Below are positions 9,422 through 18,730 of a stretch of 64,000 bases of DNA, one piece after another; within the stretch, counting starts at the first letter, position 1, and each line of letters begins with the position of its first letter. The position numbers and the translations under genes are program-made. The notes below the pieces were generated by a model that did not search any database, was not told the DNA's origin, and saw nothing but the letters and a program-made list of their open reading frames with translations. Source of the stretch: Candidatus Obscuribacterales bacterium (GTDB lineage: Bacteria; Cyanobacteriota; Vampirovibrionia; Obscuribacterales; Obscuribacteraceae); the NCBI GenBank assembly GCA_021732085.1, contig JAKFVQ010000003.1, forward strand, positions 79,185 to 143,184. Direction: 5' to 3'.

Positions 9422-10789
9422 GTGGTCAAGAGAAGGCTCGGTTGGGCTCTTGTAATCTTGTTAATTGCCACGTCTCCTGCGGCTTTTGCGCAAGGAGCCG
9501 AAGATCCGCTCGAGCAATGCCGCCATAAAATTCTGATCAATCCGGATGACCCAGAACCGTATTACAACCGGGCTCTCTGGCATGCGCGTTTGCGTGATGA
9601 TCAAAAAGCTATAGAAGACTATAACAAGTGCATATCCCTCGATCCAAAGATGGCAAGTGCATATGCGAATCGGGCTAATATTTTCTATCGCCAGGGAAAA
9701 ATCGACTTAGCTTTGAAAGATTTCAATAAAGCTATAGCCCTATCTCCTGACAAGGCGAGTTACTACTACAATCGTGCTTGTGCTTACAGAAGTAATTCCG
9801 ATTTTGCCAACGCACTTTCCGACTTCAATAAAGCCTGCCAGTTAGAGCAATCAAACGAACTCATGTTCGAAGCTCGCGCCGATCTTTATCTGCGTCGCGG
9901 CGAGAATACCAAAGCAATTGATGACTATGCAAGGGCGATTGCGATTAACGGAAAGCGAGCTGAACTCTACAATAAGCGCGGATCAGCCTACTTCGAGTTG
10001 AAGAAATTCGATCTGGCAGTCGCTGATTTCGACGAGGCGATCAAGCTTGAACCGAGTGCTGCGATCAGCTATTACAACCGGGGCAGCGCCCAGTATAAGC
10101 TGAAGAATAGCAAGGCAAGTTTAGCTGACTTTTCGCGATCGATTCAGATGGATTCGCACAAATGTGAGCCATATGCAAGTCGCGCAAAAGTCTATTACGA
10201 GCAAGGCGAATACAAGAAGGCGTTGAATGATTTCGACCACGCGTTGAAGATCGACTCGCAGCGAGGAGATCTATATCACGCTCGAGGCTGTACAAATCTG
10301 GCACTCGGCAACAATCAGCAAGCTGCCGACGATAGCACTAAAGCCATCCAGTTGAAAGCCAACATAAATGCTGCACGCTGGAACCGAGCTGCGGCACTTA
10401 TTGCGCTGAAGAACTACAAAGAAGCTTTAGTCGACATGAATGACGTTGTGAAAGCTGAGCCAAACAATGCGATGGCTTACAACAATCGAGCCGACGTTTA
10501 TAACAAAATGGGCAAATCTGATCTGGCTATCGCTGATTGCAACCAGGCACTCAAGCTCGATCCCGCCTGCACAGTTGCATACGCCACAAGAGCCGAAGCC
10601 TACGATGGCATCAAACAATTCGAGCAAGCAGTTAAGGACTTCAGCAAGTTCATCCAATCTAACCCGAGCTTTGCGCAAGCGTATGTCTCGCGCAGCAAAG
10701 TGCATGAAAAAATGGGGCGTTGGGATCTCTCGGCTAAGGATCGTCAACATGCCGATCAATTGGGCTACAAGGACTCTTTCGTGAAATAG
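9422..10789 (+). CDS. Secreted tetratricopeptide repeat protein
   Basis: 455 aa. I chose GTG 9422 because AGGAG lies 5 nt upstream and the product then opens with a clean signal peptide (MVKRRLGWALVILLIATSPA, cleaved after AFAQ). The rest is a run of about twelve 34-residue TPR units with the pattern YYNRA...R...AI.DY..AI.LDP....AY.NRA. Individual units include AYANRANIFYRQGKIDLALK and AYNNRADVYNKMGKSDLAI. TPR arrays bind protein partners; no catalytic domain is present, so this is probably a periplasmic scaffold. The pilin-like gene follows 62 nt downstream and may be co-transcribed. Confidence 0.9.
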   Translation: MVKRRLGWALVILLIATSPAAFAQGAEDPLEQCRHKILINPDDPEPYYNRALWHARLRDDQKAIEDYNKCISLDPKMASAYANRANIFYRQGKIDLALKDFNKAIALSPDKASYYYNRACAYRSNSDFANALSDFNKACQLEQSNELMFEARADLYLRRGENTKAIDDYARAIAINGKRAELYNKRGSAYFELKKFDLAVADFDEAIKLEPSAAISYYNRGSAQYKLKNSKASLADFSRSIQMDSHKCEPYASRAKVYYEQGEYKKALNDFDHALKIDSQRGDLYHARGCTNLALGNNQQAADDSTKAIQLKANINAARWNRAAALIALKNYKEALVDMNDVVKAEPNNAMAYNNRADVYNKMGKSDLAIADCNQALKLDPACTVAYATRAEAYDGIKQFEQAVKDFSKFIQSNPSFAQAYVSRSKVHEKMGRWDLSAKDRQHADQLGYKDSFVK

Positions 10790-10851
10790 CTTTCCCTTGG
10801 GCAATGCGTTACTGCCCGGAGTGTTTGATCTTTCAATTTCCTGGAGGAATA

Positions 10852-11406
10852 ATGACCCGTAAATCATTGCTGGCGGCTACTTTTTCATCTCTGCTTTGCT
10901 CTTTGTTTTTTGGATCTGCGATCTATGCGGAGGAAGATGTGCAAGCGCCTTCAATCACCGATGCCGATAGAGAGCAATTTAGGCAATTCGCGCAGATGAA
11001 AGCATTTCATGCTCAGATGCGCGCGAATATGCGTACTGTGCAAATTGCCGTAGAGTCTTATGCAACGGATTCGCCGATGGTTTATCCGAAAAGCGTCAAG
11101 GATGCCAGTCCATATCTGCCGGGTGGATCAAACAAGATCGGCGGTAAGCCCGGACTCTTTCCGACGAACCCGGTCACAGGCGTGGCAAACGAGATTCCGT
11201 TTACAGCCCCCATTAACAGTTCTGCTCAGATCGCTAAGATGATCAAGTTGCCACCGCAATATACAACTGGCAAGGCCGGGCAAATTGGCTATAGCGTGTT
11301 CAATAACAATAAGTCCTACGTGATAGTTGGTACCGACATGAACGGCAACGCTATTCCGGAAAAAGATGGGACCTATATGATCCTGAGCAACGAGACTCTT
11401 AAATAA
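10852..11406 (+). CDS. Secreted pilin/pseudopilin-like protein without a prepilin helix
   Basis: 184 aa from ATG 10852 (GGAGGA 4-5 nt upstream; an in-frame ATG at 10804 is less likely). It has an ordinary Sec signal peptide (MTRKSLLAATFSSLLCSLFF ... AIYAEE), not a class III prepilin leader. Then comes an amphipathic helix (RANMRTVQIAVESYATDSPM) and a short domain with YPKSVKDASPYLP, LFPTNPVTG, GQIGYSVFNNNKSYVIVGTD and TYMILSN. This order (helix, 'N.R..Q.A.E.Y..D', 'P.NP.TG', 'G.i.Y........Y.i.g.d..G') is the globular part of GspG-like pseudopilins. It may be a soluble, secreted derivative of a pilin domain. The stop overlaps the convergent kinase gene by 8 bp. Confidence 0.72.
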   Translation: MTRKSLLAATFSSLLCSLFFGSAIYAEEDVQAPSITDADREQFRQFAQMKAFHAQMRANMRTVQIAVESYATDSPMVYPKSVKDASPYLPGGSNKIGGKPGLFPTNPVTGVANEIPFTAPINSSAQIAKMIKLPPQYTTGKAGQIGYSVFNNNKSYVIVGTDMNGNAIPEKDGTYMILSNETLK

Positions 11407-13444
11407 GTCTGGTCCGAAGCTGAGCGTGCCGCTTTGTTAGATCATTGCGACGGTCGCTTGCTTTTAACTGAGAAATAACCTTTTCTGCTTCATCTAGCAT
11501 CTTTTCAGCACGCTGATTATCCTTCATTCTCCGATAGGTTTCTGCAAGAACGAGCTTGTCTTCGGCTCCCAGCTCTGGCATCTTGGCTGTATTTGCAATT
11601 CTGTGCAAAGTGTCCATGGCAGAGTATGCGTCTTGTTTCTTTCCGCGGAAATAGAGTAAGACTGGATAGTCATCCAGGTCATTGAAATAACTAGGTTCAC
11701 AGACTTCCTCGGTGTCCTTTGCCATCTCAAAATAACGTTTTAGGATGTTGAATTGAGCCGCTTCGTTTTTCCGCTCTCTTTCATATTTCGTCAATGCCTG
11801 ATAGGTCAGAAGCAGCGCGACAGGGTTGTCGTCCTCCTTGAAGTCCGCCTTATGTACGTATTTCAATGAATCAGGTGACCACTCAACGTCCCTTTCTCTA
11901 AGTGCTAGAGCCTCATACCACTTATCGACGGCTACTTTCTCATAACCGATCATCCAAAAAGAGCATCCCAATTCTCGGGCGATGACGCTTGCCTCATATG
12001 TCTCATCAGGCACCTGTTTCCTTGCGTTCATCAGCAATTCAATTCGCTTGCGGTGTATGTCATGGATACGTTCAGGAGATACAGGACCCTGCAATTGCTC
12101 CGCTTGCAAGCGGCGTTCGAGAGCGCGCGCTTTGCCAACGTAGGTTAGGTAGTAGAGATATTTGTCCGGCTTCTTAGCAAGTAAACCCAGAACACGATCA
12201 TAAGTAGTAATGGCTTGAGAGCTCGTTTCGAGCTTTTCTCTGGATGTGTCCTTATGCTCAGAGCTATGGTAGAAATTGCGCGCGCGCCAGATCAAATCTT
12301 CGATGTTGTTGTTCTGCAAGAGGGATATTTTTCCCTGGTTTGGGCGGTGTTCATTTTCTCTCTCGTCCGCTTGTCCCTTTGTAAGTCTTTCTCTTGGATT
12401 TGAATTTCCAGGTGCATCCAAATGAGAGCGTCTGGACCCGACCAAAACTAGCCGCACTTTGTCTTGGAACTGTGGCCAATTATAGAGCCCGGTAAGTGCA
12501 ATGATGGTGGCCATCGCTCCTGCTGCAACCAAGGCCGTTAGGATTTTTGCAACGTAATGGTTTTCTTCTGTTCCGGGAATGGTTAAGGGACCTGGGACTC
12601 GTTCGTTGAGCGCATGCTGAAACTCAAGTACGGTTTGATATCGGTGACTGGGTTCCTTTTCCAAGCACCTCCGGATAACTCCATCCAAATGCTTTAAATT
12701 GAAATGCGAGTCTGCAGGCAGCACCAAATTCGGTGGCGCCGTATTTTGATGATGATACATAACCGCCAGGTCGCTCTCGGCATCAAAGGGCAACTTCCCG
12801 CTTGCGCAAAGGAACAATAGGATTCCGAGAGTGTAGATATCAGATCGAGAATCAACTGGTTTGTTGCTTGCTTGCTCGGGACTCATATAGGCGGGGCTTC
12901 CAACAATCATCCGAGTCGCGGTTTTATCCTGCGGGCTGGCGGAGATAAACTTGGCTATACCAAAGTCCAAAATCTTTACCGTGCCCGCATTGGTGATCAT
13001 GATATTTGATGGCTTCAGATCGCGATGCACTATCCCTTGTTCGTGGGCATAAGCAAGCGCGTCGAAAACTTGATTGAAAATCGATAAAAGCTGCTCCTTG
13101 CCCAAATAACCTGGTGACTCGGCTAAAAGTTCTTCCAGCGTTTTTCCTTCAACTAATTCGGTCGCTATAAAAGGAATGTTGCCGTCACACACTCCTGCAG
13201 CGAGCGCCTTGACAATGTTCTGGTGGTCCAAGCTAGCGATTGCTTTTGCTTCATTCTGAAATCGACGTGCAGAGTCAGGGTCGCCCAAAACGTCCTTCGG
13301 AAAGATCTTGAGCGCTACTTGCTTTGACAAGACGAGGTGTTCGGCCTCGTAAACGGTTCCTTTGGCTCCCTGTCCGATTTGCCTTACGACCTTATAAACA
13401 TCCGCGAATAATTGATCCTTCTGCAGGGTTGCCGGTTCATTCAT
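11399..13444 (-). CDS. Transmembrane Ser/Thr protein kinase with helical-repeat extracytoplasmic part
   Basis: 681 aa from ATG 13444; the frame is open to 13528 but that extension does not resemble kinase. Hanks-type kinase domain, residues about 17-270: glycine loop IGQGAKGTVYEA, VALK Lys (K46), HRDLKPSN (D142), DFG (D160), and SPAYMSPEQA. A single membrane helix (ILTALVAAGAMATIIALTGL, about 305-328) follows. The C-terminal ~350 residues are helical and TPR-like (RARALERRLQ, ALLTYQALTKYERERKNEAA, LAETYRRMKDNQRAEKMLDE). This PknB-like layout, a cytoplasmic kinase with an external sensor or scaffold, suggests signal sensing across the membrane. It is divergent from the response regulator, 77 bp apart. 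Confidence 0.92.
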   Translation of the reverse strand: MNEPATLQKDQLFADVYKVVRQIGQGAKGTVYEAEHLVLSKQVALKIFPKDVLGDPDSARRFQNEAKAIASLDHQNIVKALAAGVCDGNIPFIATELVEGKTLEELLAESPGYLGKEQLLSIFNQVFDALAYAHEQGIVHRDLKPSNIMITNAGTVKILDFGIAKFISASPQDKTATRMIVGSPAYMSPEQASNKPVDSRSDIYTLGILLFLCASGKLPFDAESDLAVMYHHQNTAPPNLVLPADSHFNLKHLDGVIRRCLEKEPSHRYQTVLEFQHALNERVPGPLTIPGTEENHYVAKILTALVAAGAMATIIALTGLYNWPQFQDKVRLVLVGSRRSHLDAPGNSNPRERLTKGQADERENEHRPNQGKISLLQNNNIEDLIWRARNFYHSSEHKDTSREKLETSSQAITTYDRVLGLLAKKPDKYLYYLTYVGKARALERRLQAEQLQGPVSPERIHDIHRKRIELLMNARKQVPDETYEASVIARELGCSFWMIGYEKVAVDKWYEALALRERDVEWSPDSLKYVHKADFKEDDNPVALLLTYQALTKYERERKNEAAQFNILKRYFEMAKDTEEVCEPSYFNDLDDYPVLLYFRGKKQDAYSAMDTLHRIANTAKMPELGAEDKLVLAETYRRMKDNQRAEKMLDEAEKVISQLKASDRRNDLTKRHAQLRTRLI

Positions 13445-13521
13445 GTTGCCTACCCTGCAGTTCTTCCAAGTTTTCCCCGCTGCTGATATCCTAACACCTG
13501 TTCGACCGAGGGATAGATAAC

Positions 13522-14190
13522 ATGGCAAGAGTTCTCCTAGTCGAGGACGACAAAGATTTGGCGCAAGTCATTGATGAGCTGATGAAGTCGGAGAATCACA
13601 TCCTGAAAACTGTTCACGATGGGATTGAGGGTGAAAAGTGCATAGCCGAAGACAGCTTCGATTTAATGATTCTAGATTGGAATTTACCAGGCAAAACTGG
13701 CATCGAGCTGTGCGCCGAATTTCGAAAGAACGGGGGCAAAACGCCGGTCTTAATGATGACCGGAAAGGGCGATGTCAACGACAAGGAACTAGGTCTTGAT
13801 TCTGGCGCTGATGACTATGTCACCAAGCCATTTGAAATGCGAGAATTGGCGGCGCGCGTTCGCGCCCTTTTACGCAGGCGTGTCATTGAGACCAAGAGCA
13901 GTGTGATCAGTTCCGGAAATATTTCAATTGATCCCACTCGGCATAAAGCCTATGTCGGAGGCGAAGAAGTGAAGTTATTGCCGAAGGAATTCGCTCTGTT
14001 GGAATTTTTTATGCGCAATCCATTGCATGTGTTTTCGAGCGAGCAATTGATGAATCAAGTTTGGAAGAGTGAAGCCGATGCGTCAGACCAGGTTGTGAGG
14101 CAGTGCCTAATGCGCCTTCGCAAGAAGGTGGATCGCGATGGTGACGTGATTAAAACAGTACATGGCGTCGGCTATAAGTGGGAGCCATAG
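13522..14190 (+). CDS. OmpR-family response regulator
   Basis: 222 aa. Receiver domain residues 1-118: acidic pocket ED (8-10), phospho-acceptor D52 in LDWNLPG, T80 and K102 in DDYVTKPFE. A winged-helix DNA-binding domain follows (130-222) with LLPKEFALLEFFMRNP and SDQVVRQCLMRLRKKVDRDG ... VHGVGYKWEP. GAGGGAT lies before ATG 13522. No histidine kinase is in the window, so it is an orphan here. It is 11 nt upstream of the aldehyde dehydrogenase gene and divergent from the Ser/Thr kinase, so cross-talk with that kinase is possible but unproven. Confidence 0.94.
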   Translation: MARVLLVEDDKDLAQVIDELMKSENHILKTVHDGIEGEKCIAEDSFDLMILDWNLPGKTGIELCAEFRKNGGKTPVLMMTGKGDVNDKELGLDSGADDYVTKPFEMRELAARVRALLRRRVIETKSSVISSGNISIDPTRHKAYVGGEEVKLLPKEFALLEFFMRNPLHVFSSEQLMNQVWKSEADASDQVVRQCLMRLRKKVDRDGDVIKTVHGVGYKWEP

Positions 14191-14200
14191 GAGGAGAGCT

Positions 14201-15670
14201 ATGCGATCGCATTTTATCAACGGTGAATTTTTACGGGGAAAATCATCCGAAGAAATCGAAGTAAGAAATCCGGCGAATGAATCAGTAATTGACACAGTTC
14301 TTCGCGGTACAGCGGAGGATTCTCGCCTCGCGGTTGAGGCCGCTAAAAAGGCTTTTGATGTGTGGCGTAAAACATCGGCAAATGTTCGCGCAACGATGTT
14401 GCATGAAGCTGCTGCCAAAATGCGAGCGCATCAGGAACACATCGTAAAGTTGCTGACACTGGAAGAAGGCAAGCCTGTTCCGGAAAATGAGGAAGAGTTC
14501 GAATGGCTCTGCACTACGTTTGATTACTACGCGGAGTTGGGCCGCCATGAGAGAGGACGAGTACTTCCGTCAGGTGAATATTCGCAACTTAATATGGTGA
14601 TCAAGGAACCATATGGTGTTGTTGGATGTATCGTGCCGTGGAATTATCCGCTACTCTTGCTCGCTTGGAAGATGGCTCCGGCACTTGCTGCGGGCAATAC
14701 TATCGTAATCAAGCCAAGTGAATTGACGCCGCTTTCGACGATGTATTTGGCTGAGCATTGTTGGGATCATTTTCCTCCGGGTGTCATAAACATCGTCAAT
14801 GGATTTGGGAAGGAAGTTGCTGAACCGTTGGTTCTAGACAAGGATGTTCCGGTGATTGCGTTCACTGGAAGTCTGGGCACTGGACAACGAATTGCAAGTC
14901 TTGCTGCACCGATGATGAAAAAATTGCACCTTGAGCTTGGCGGCAAGGATGCATTCGTCATCGCTGATGATGCGGATCCTGAACTGGCTGCGCGCGCTCT
15001 GGCGTATGCGGGGCTGACGAATTGCGGTCAGGTGTGCACCTCAACTGAGCGGATTTATTTGCCGCGCAAGCGCGCATCCGAATTCACCGAAGCACTTGTA
15101 GCGCACGTCAAGTCGCTTCGCATCGGTGATGGATTAGAAACTAATACGGATATAGGTCCGATGATCGGCGATTCCTACCGAGCGAAGACGGAAGCGCATG
15201 TCGCGGATGCCGTTGCTGCCGGTGCCAAAGTCTTATCCGGTGGCAAGCGCCCAGGGCACCTATCCAAAGGCTTCTTCTATGAACCTACAATCCTCGGAAA
15301 CGTCACACATAATATGGTCGTGATGCGAGAAGAGACTTTCGGACCCGTTCTTCCACTAATGGAATATGACAGCTTTGAACAAGCTATCCAATACACGAAT
15401 GATTGCGAATTCGGGCTTGGTGCCTGCTTGTTGACCACGGATTCGTACAAAGCGAAAATGTTCTTCGAGGAAGTTAAAGCCGGGACGATCTGGATCAACG
15501 ATCCGCTCACGGATAACTATGCAGGACCGTTTGGTGGCATGAAATACTCTGGCGGCGCGCGCGAACTCGGTCAGGAAGGATTGGATGAGTTCCGCGAAAC
15601 AAAGCACGTCCATTGGGAATTCTCAACTAAAGGAAAATCCTGGTGGTATCCTTACGGTAACAGCAATTAA
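14201..15670 (+). CDS. NAD(P)-dependent aldehyde dehydrogenase
   Basis: 489 aa from ATG 14201 (GAGGAGAG just upstream; a longer frame from 14162 would overlap the regulator gene). It oxidises an aldehyde to its acid. Visible: PWNYPLLLLAWK (N149), cofactor-site KPSE (K171), the Rossmann motif FTGSLGTGQ, general-base Glu in LELGGKD (E245), catalytic Cys in GQVCTSTER (C279), EETFGPVLP and the C-terminal FGGMKYSGGARELGQEGLDE. Overall closest in style to betaine-/semialdehyde-type class I ALDHs; the substrate is not readable. It starts 11 nt after the response regulator, so the two are very likely one transcript. Confidence 0.93.
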   Translation: MRSHFINGEFLRGKSSEEIEVRNPANESVIDTVLRGTAEDSRLAVEAAKKAFDVWRKTSANVRATMLHEAAAKMRAHQEHIVKLLTLEEGKPVPENEEEFEWLCTTFDYYAELGRHERGRVLPSGEYSQLNMVIKEPYGVVGCIVPWNYPLLLLAWKMAPALAAGNTIVIKPSELTPLSTMYLAEHCWDHFPPGVINIVNGFGKEVAEPLVLDKDVPVIAFTGSLGTGQRIASLAAPMMKKLHLELGGKDAFVIADDADPELAARALAYAGLTNCGQVCTSTERIYLPRKRASEFTEALVAHVKSLRIGDGLETNTDIGPMIGDSYRAKTEAHVADAVAAGAKVLSGGKRPGHLSKGFFYEPTILGNVTHNMVVMREETFGPVLPLMEYDSFEQAIQYTNDCEFGLGACLLTTDSYKAKMFFEEVKAGTIWINDPLTDNYAGPFGGMKYSGGARELGQEGLDEFRETKHVHWEFSTKGKSWWYPYGNSN

Positions 15671-15723
15671 TTGCTGCTGCTTAGCAGCTGCGTTCGTCAT
15701 TCGCCTGACGCTCTATTTGATTG

Positions 15724-16911
15724 TCATTTCCCGGATTGGGTTCCTTTGGACTTAATAACGCCGTCGTCAATTGCGGGGCGTGAAGCCGAGGCCGTGCCGT
15801 CTTCTAACAATTGCCTCAGTAGTTTCTCATCCAGATAGTGATCCTTGAAACGAATTATTCCTTTCTTGTCGATCAAATAAATCGTCGGCCAACTTGAGAC
15901 GTTCCACTTGCTGGCGATAGGACCTTGAGGATCACCGCCGTCGAAGAAGCATGGCCAGGTGACCCTCTTGTTATTAATAAGAGTTCGGAGCTTGTCTTGT
16001 GGATCCGAATTGACTCCAACAATTGCAAATGGTTTGTTCTTCAGTTCATTCACGAGCGACCGCTCATGTGGGAGCATCTCCCTGCAAGGCCCTCACCAGA
16101 AGCCGAAGAAATCGAGCATGATGACCTTGCCTGCAAAGTCACTGAGTTTGAACTGTTTACCAATTACATCCGTGCCCTGAATATCAGGAGCCTTCTTTCC
16201 GACAAGCAGGTTCCGAAGTTCGAATAAATGCGAGTTGGCCGCCTCTTCCAGAGTTCTCACGCTATTCTTGCGCTCGGGGATATCTTTGCCGTTGCGTGCT
16301 ACTTCCTCAAATAATCTAATTGCTTCGACTGATGCATTTTCTTCAGCAAACATTTTTGCAAGTGAGAACGTCGCAGTGGTTTTCAGCGTCTTGTTCGGCT
16401 GCTGGGCAATGTATGCCTTGAGCAGGTCTTTAACTTCTGGAATTCGTGTGAACCACAAAAATGTGATTGCATCATCCATTGTCTTTGAACGGAGGTGGTA
16501 TTTCTTTAGTATGCCGATGGCGTCATGCGCTTGCGCAGGATTCTCGGCTGCTGTGACAAGCCAGAGGGCAGCCGTGCCAGCACCAGGATCCTTTGGAGCG
16601 CTCTTCATCAGCGTAGTCATTCGCGGAACGTACTTCGTCATTGTTGGAGACAGCGGAAGTAGTTTGCTTTCTTCTGCTTTTGACTTACATGCTCGCATCT
16701 TTCGGATCCAGGCTTCATTTTCAGCACTGTATTTTTTCTGAATGCTCTCCACTTGGGATTCGATACTGGTTTTGGTGCTCGCATCAGAAAGCTGTATGGA
16801 ACTGTTCAACAGGCTGAAAAGGAGCGCGACCAGCGCCACGCTTTTCGACAATTTGTGAGTCCTCTTAACAGCAACTATTCCATTCGCCACGTGCTTCACT
16901 GTTTTCCTCAT
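15724..16911 (-). CDS. Candidate selenoprotein: secreted TlpA/ResA-like thiol-disulfide protein with in-frame TGA (WUGPC)
   Basis: Read through one in-frame TGA (16095-16093), this is one 395-aa protein. An N-terminal membrane/signal segment (VALVALLFSLLNSSIQLSDA) and a ~170-residue helical region precede a thioredoxin fold. That fold reads KKAPDIQGTDVIGKQFKLSD, FAGKVIMLDFFGFW, then TGA, then GPCREMLPHERSLVNEL, FAIVGVNSDP, SSWPTIYLIDKKG (cis-Pro) and a final helix. The family active site is WCxPC, so the TGA sits exactly at the first Cys (residue 273), giving W-U-G-P-C. A SECIS-like hairpin follows at 16068-16051. Normal genes here end in TGA, so TGA is not globally sense. Its ATG overlaps the TGA stop of the upstream FAD oxidoreductase (ATGA), so it is translationally coupled. 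The alternative is a nonsense mutation of a Cys codon. Confidence 0.72.
16051..16068 (-). promoter_or_regulatory. Candidate bacterial SECIS hairpin
   Basis: In the mRNA, CAUGAGC (16068-16062) pairs with GCUCGUG (16057-16051), 7 bp with one G-U, capped by the 4-nt loop GGUC (16061-16058). The loop starts 32 nt after the UGA, inside the spacing known for bacterial SECIS elements. GGUC is also the apical loop of the E. coli fdhF SECIS. The bulged U of E. coli is not present. Confidence 0.6.
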
Positions 16912-18518
16912 GGCACGATCATCGAAATTGATTTGGTTTTACTCAATGCGCGTTGTGCTGAGAGTCTGCCTCCGCGGATTGCCGATTCGACTGCGGGCCA
17001 GCCCCAGACGGAGCTGTGTGCTAGTGAGTATGGTGCGTCTGGCAAGTTTTGTAATCCAGCCAGGCGAGCAAAATATCCTGGTCCGATGATCGCTAGGGCA
17101 TGCCCCCATCGAGTAAGGGTCACCTCTTCTATTTGTGTGAGCGCACCGGGGATGAGCTTGTCTAATTGCGTTGTGATGGATGACGCAATTTTGGGAGCGT
17201 CGCCTTGCATCAAGATCATTCTGCCTTCAGATCCAGCTGAATATGGTTGGTAGATGGTCAGAACTGACCCCATAGAAGGATTGTAAGTGTTCGTTTTCAT
17301 ATAAGGCGTTTCAGCCACGGTTATGTCTGCGAAGCTATAGGGCGGTCCTGCAAAGCAATCGTAGCTTCCGTTAAAGAGCTTCTCTTTCATGCAGACGTTA
17401 GCGACTAGATAGGAACCGAATCGGAATGACATCAGTTTTGCTTTAGTTTCATCCGGTATGTGTTTCAGTTGGCGCGACGCTACCAAAGGGGATGTCGCCA
17501 CGATTACGTGCTTGCAATCCACCCTGTGAGCGGTACCATCGGCGGTTGTATACAAAATTGATGCCCCACCGTCTTTCATTTCAATGTTCCAGACAAAACA
17601 ATTCTTGATACATCTATTTGTACCTGCTGCCTCGACCTTCTTCGCTAATCCGCGTGCGATGGCAGGGTTGCCGCCTTTGAAGACGTGGGTTGTATGAACG
17701 AGGTCAGCCAATAATCCGTATCCAGCAAGACCGGAGAGTTGCTGCAAGTTTCCATTGAGCGATGATTTGCAGAATGAATCGATGAGCTGGATGAATTCTT
17801 TGCTATAGCCCTGCAAGCATTGCGCCATCAGTGTTTGATCCAGCTTGTTCAGTGCTTCCGTATTCAGTTTCTCCGGTTCCATCTCAGGCGGGAGCGCATC
17901 CCAAACTGGCTTACACTCATCTAAGAGCTTTTTGAATTCTTTGTGCAAGGATTTGCTGCCATCACCTTCGGTGCCCACCAACCATTCGTTATTCCAGCGG
18001 AACGAGTTTCGATCAGCAGTTAGAGGAACCGGCTCTATGCCGATGGCTGAATAGAGTTCGCCGTAAATATCATCAATGGGTCCGCAATAAGCCGCACCAT
18101 AAGAGTAGTCTATGCCGTGATAGGAGCTTCCGCGCGCATGCCCTCCGAGATCAGCGTATTGTTCCAGGAGTAAAAAGTGGTGGTCCTTAAGCTGATAAGC
18201 AGCCGTCAGCCCGGAGACGCCGCCGCCAACAATCACAAAGTCGATTGTCTTTTCTGCCTTTGCTGGAAATTTCGGCAAGTCATTAAGCCGAAGCCTGTGG
18301 CCGATTGTGAAATTGTCACCTGTCCAGGGCTTTAGTTTGTAGCTGCTTGCTTGTCCTGGTGCTTTAACCGGGGCTTTAGGAGCCACGGGATTCTTCTTAG
18401 CTCCTGGCTTTTTAACAGGCGCCGCCAGAACTTGCTCATCTAAGAAGTATTGACAACCGAGTATTAAGCCCAGTTTCTTCAAGAACTCTCGTCTCGATTT
18501 GCTGTCCTGGTCTTGCAT
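16908..18518 (-). CDS. Tat-exported FAD-dependent amine oxidase-like oxidoreductase
   Basis: 536 aa, AGGAGGG before ATG 18518. It begins with a twin-arginine signal (SRREFLKKLGLILGCQYFLD) and a Pro/Lys/Ala linker. The FAD dinucleotide-binding motif is IDFVIVGGGVSGLTAAYQL at about 88-106, followed by LLLEQYADLGGHARG. The C-terminal FAD-contact region, SSVWGWPAVESAIRGGRLSA, is that of the amine oxidase / protoporphyrinogen oxidase / carotenoid desaturase superfamily. Tat export fits a folded flavoprotein. The substrate is unknown. It overlaps the downstream candidate selenoprotein by 4 bp, implying that the two act together in an extracytoplasmic redox process. Confidence 0.87.
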   Translation of the reverse strand: MQDQDSKSRREFLKKLGLILGCQYFLDEQVLAAPVKKPGAKKNPVAPKAPVKAPGQASSYKLKPWTGDNFTIGHRLRLNDLPKFPAKAEKTIDFVIVGGGVSGLTAAYQLKDHHFLLLEQYADLGGHARGSSYHGIDYSYGAAYCGPIDDIYGELYSAIGIEPVPLTADRNSFRWNNEWLVGTEGDGSKSLHKEFKKLLDECKPVWDALPPEMEPEKLNTEALNKLDQTLMAQCLQGYSKEFIQLIDSFCKSSLNGNLQQLSGLAGYGLLADLVHTTHVFKGGNPAIARGLAKKVEAAGTNRCIKNCFVWNIEMKDGGASILYTTADGTAHRVDCKHVIVATSPLVASRQLKHIPDETKAKLMSFRFGSYLVANVCMKEKLFNGSYDCFAGPPYSFADITVAETPYMKTNTYNPSMGSVLTIYQPYSAGSEGRMILMQGDAPKIASSITTQLDKLIPGALTQIEEVTLTRWGHALAIIGPGYFARLAGLQNLPDAPYSLAHSSVWGWPAVESAIRGGRLSAQRALSKTKSISMIVP

Positions 18519-18730
18519 TATCCCTCCTAGATCAACTTTGCATCCCGGTCTTCGCTCGCCTTGAAGGCGATGATCGGAAGATCATACAGGACATTCTAAT
18601 TATTATTGGTGGATGGAATTCTAAGCTGGAAACCGGGCGGTAAAATGCTCTGGCTGACCGGCTTAGCGGAGGATGCGGAGACGCAGATTGCGGCGGGAGC
18701 ATCTGGAGCGTTTCATTAAAGGTGCACAGG

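Noticed and set aside
15724..16911. Genome-wide reassignment of TGA as an explanation for the in-frame TGA
   Set aside because: Several well-supported genes in the window end at TGA in the right place (for example 24623, 37436, 18518-16908), so TGA is normally a stop.
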